The position numbers were made by a program, and so were the translations under genes. The notes beneath the pieces are model-generated. The model was not told the origin of the DNA and did no database searches. It saw only the letters and a list, made by a program, of their open reading frames with translations. Positions 30,505 through 31,793 of a DNA stretch of 31,793 bases are shown here, piece by piece; positions within the stretch are counted from its first letter, which is position 1; each line of letters starts with the position of its first letter. Source of the DNA: Candidatus Omnitrophota bacterium (GTDB lineage: Bacteria > Omnitrophota > 4484-213); assembly GCA_003645805.1 (NCBI GenBank), contig QNCL01000005.1:1-31793 (forward strand), in the 5' to 3' direction.

Positions 30505-30873
30505 TCATAAAACCTCAGGAGCCAAAGAGACTATTTTAATAAAACCTTTATCTCTCAATTCTCGAGCAACAGGACCAAAAACGCGTGTCCCCCGCGGATT
30601 ATTTTGGTTATCAATAAGAATCACCGCATTAGAATCAAAGCGTAGATAAGAACCATCTGGACGGGGAATGGGCTTCTTTACTCTCGCTATCACCCCTCTC
30701 ACTACCTCTCCCTTCTTTATGGGTCCGTGCGGAATAGCCTCCTTTACATTTGCGGTAATAATATCTCCTACCGTGGCATATTTCTTATTTCCTCTTCCTA
30801 ACACCCTGATACAAGAAACCTTCTTTGCTCCTGAGTTATCTGCAACGGTGAGAATGGTGCGCATCTGAATCAT
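30505..30873 (-). CDS. rplN: 50S ribosomal protein L14
   Basis: Large-subunit surface protein at the subunit bridge. From the ATG at 30873 it is 122 residues, exactly the family length, starting MIQMRTILTVADNSGAKKVSCIRVLG, with GDIITANVKEAIPHGPIKKGEVVRGVIAR and NPRGTRVFGPVARELRDKGFIKIVSLAPEVL. The frame is open 11 codons further upstream, but GGGGAGAAGAA just before this ATG and its ATGA overlap with the rpsQ stop decide the start. Confidence 0.98.
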   Translation of the reverse strand: MIQMRTILTVADNSGAKKVSCIRVLGRGNKKYATVGDIITANVKEAIPHGPIKKGEVVRGVIARVKKPIPRPDGSYLRFDSNAVILIDNQNNPRGTRVFGPVARELRDKGFIKIVSLAPEVL

Positions 30874-31121
30874 TTCTTCTCCCCAAGTATCTCTACTATC
30901 CGCCACCTCTTCTCTTTGGAAAGAGGGCGTGTTTCTCTTATCCTTACTTTATCTCCTACCTTACTTTTGTTTTCCTCATCATGGGCTTTAAACTTAGAAA
31001 GTCTCCTTATTATCTTTTTATACACTGGATGGGCCACCAAACGCTCTACTTGCACCACCCGCGTTTTATTCATCTTATCACTTACCACTACTCCTATCCT
31101 TTCCTTACCTTTGCTTCCCAT
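30870..31121 (-). CDS. rpsQ: 30S ribosomal protein S17
   Basis: Primary 16S rRNA-binding OB-fold protein. From the ATG at 31121 it has 83 residues: GKERIGVVVSDKMNKTRVVQVERLVAHPVYKKIIRR and DKVRIRETRPLSKEKRWRIVEIL match the family. The frame extends to an ATG four codons upstream (31133), but AGAGG before the second ATG and no signal before the first favour 31121. Either way it overlaps the rpmC end, by 17 or 29 bp. Confidence 0.96.
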   Translation of the reverse strand: MGSKGKERIGVVVSDKMNKTRVVQVERLVAHPVYKKIIRRLSKFKAHDEENKSKVGDKVRIRETRPLSKEKRWRIVEILGEKK

Positions 31122-31305
31122 TTCTCCTCTCATTTTGAATGGTTAGGATACGAGCAATATCCTTCTTTATTTGCTTGATTTGGGCAAACTTCTCAAACTT
31201 TCCTGTTCTCATCCTCTGGTTTAAGAGAAAGAGTTCGCGACGCAAATCCTCTAATTTCTCTCTCAACTCCTCGTCCTTCATTTCCCGCAGCAGTTCTGCT
31301 TTCAT
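31105..31305 (-). CDS. rpmC: 50S ribosomal protein L29
   Basis: Small two-helix protein by the exit tunnel and part of the docking site for trigger factor and SRP. The 66 residues include KAELLREMKDEELREKLEDLRRELFLLNQRMRTG, then an IKQIKKDIARILTIQNER stretch, the conserved L29 end. The ATG overlaps the rplP stop as ATGA. Confidence 0.97.
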   Translation of the reverse strand: MKAELLREMKDEELREKLEDLRRELFLLNQRMRTGKFEKFAQIKQIKKDIARILTIQNERRNGKQR

Positions 31306-31706
31306 CTCTCCACAAACTCTACTCTAAAAGGGAGTTTATGCGCACAAAGTCGCATTGCCTCTCGCGCTAACTCGCGAGGAACTCCATCTAACTCAAACAA
31401 AATCCTTCCTGGTTTCACCACACATACCCAATGGTCTGGTGCTCCTTTCCCCTTTCCCATTCTTGTCTCTGCAGGTTTCTTACTTACCGGCTTGTCAGGA
31501 AAAATCCTTATCCAAATCTTCCCTCCTCGCTGAAGTTTACGCGTGAGGGCAACACGCGCCGCTTCAATCTGGCTATCTGTAAACCAACCAGATTCTAATG
31601 CTTTAATTCCATATTTACCAAAACTGAGTTCCGATGCTCTACTGCTTATTCCCTTCCGTCTCCCCCTCTGCACCTTCCGATATTTCACCCTTTTGGGCAT
31701 CAACAT
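31302..31706 (-). CDS. rplP: 50S ribosomal protein L16
   Basis: Large-subunit protein near the A-site tRNA and the peptidyl-transferase centre. It has 134 residues, starting MLMPKRVKYRKVQRGRRKG, with LESGWFTDSQIEAARVALTRKLQRGGKIWIRIFPDKPVSKKPAETRMGKGKGAPDHWVCVVKPG (split) and LAHK-like end CAHKLPFRVEFVE. GAGG lies 6 nt before the first ATG, which favours it over the second Met two codons later. It begins 9 bp after rpsC. Confidence 0.98.
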   Translation of the reverse strand: MLMPKRVKYRKVQRGRRKGISSRASELSFGKYGIKALESGWFTDSQIEAARVALTRKLQRGGKIWIRIFPDKPVSKKPAETRMGKGKGAPDHWVCVVKPGRILFELDGVPRELAREAMRLCAHKLPFRVEFVER

Positions 31707-31715
31707 AGTCCACCT

Positions 31716-31793
31716 CTACTTTTCTTTTTCTGAATCTGAAGAGAGGGAGGATGCTTTAACCTCTCTTCCCTTATATACCCAAACCTTTACTCC
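31716..31793 (-). CDS. rpsC: 30S ribosomal protein S3, C-terminal end only (cut off by the window)
   Basis: The last 25 codons and a TAG stop of a frame running off the right edge. The residues GVKVWVYKGREVKASS match the usual S3 C-terminal strand (GVKVWIYKGE), followed by a Ser/Asp/Glu/Lys tail. It is immediately upstream of rplP, the conserved position of rpsC in the S10 operon. Most of the protein is outside the window. Confidence 0.9.
   Translation of the reverse strand, partial: GVKVWVYKGREVKASSLSSDSEKEK

Overview
The window looks like a stretch of chromosome from a diderm (Gram-negative-type) bacterium with AT-rich DNA. It has lipid A synthesis (LpxA), LPS and outer-membrane assembly (LptE, a BamD-like protein, a SurA-like chaperone) and type IV pilus retraction (PilT). 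The proteins are rich in Lys, Glu and Arg, and no gene for ribosomal protein L30 lies in the spc operon. That combination fits an uncultured candidate-phylum lineage (Omnitrophota- or Aerophobota-like) better than a familiar model group, but a phylum cannot be fixed from this sequence alone. Every gene except rpsT lies on the minus strand, so transcription runs from high to low coordinates.

Region A (about 31.8 to 21.1 kb) is the S10/spc/alpha ribosomal super-operon in the usual order: the end of rpsC, rplP, rpmC, rpsQ, rplN, rplX, rplE, rpsN, rpsH, rplF, rplR, rpsE, rplO, secY, adk, map, infA, rpmJ, rpsM, rpsK, rpsD, rpoA, rplQ. Three things stand out. rpmD is missing between rpsE and rplO. 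A stem-loop lies between rplO and secY. rpsN, otherwise a perfect zinc-type S14, has an in-frame TGA at codon 5 behind a good Shine-Dalgarno site.

Region B (21.1 to 14.1 kb) continues without a visible promoter into central carbon metabolism: an aspartate-type aminotransferase, an aconitase-superfamily large subunit (LeuC-like), pilT, the matching small subunit (LeuD-like), an isocitrate-dehydrogenase-type enzyme, malate dehydrogenase and ApbE. The dehydrogenase has isocitrate-type residues and the small subunit has a Lys in its specificity loop. The LeuC/LeuD pair may therefore act as an aconitase (or homoaconitase) rather than in leucine synthesis.

Region C (14.1 to 6.7 kb) holds a small TPR protein, a SurA-like peptidyl-prolyl isomerase, pdxA, rsmA, gatC (without gatA or gatB), manC and ileS.

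Region D (6.7 to 5.7 kb) holds an orphan secreted cysteine-rich protein. Three inverted repeats separate it from ileS and one follows it; a further dyad lies just upstream of the region E promoter.

Region E (5.7 to 2.9 kb) is a separate envelope operon with a near-consensus sigma-70 promoter: PilZ protein, BamD-like protein, LptE, then holA. holA runs 74 bp into the convergent gene rpsT. rpsT is the only plus-strand gene and has a perfect consensus promoter. Divergent from it is region F: murJ, a one-domain O6-methylguanine-DNA methyltransferase, and lpxA, which runs off the left edge.

Most of the window is recognisable housekeeping sequence. No phage, transposon, CRISPR, tRNA or rRNA was seen. 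The observations most worth a second look are the rpsN internal stop, the reassignment of the LeuCD/Icd/Mdh cluster, and the orphan cysteine-rich protein.
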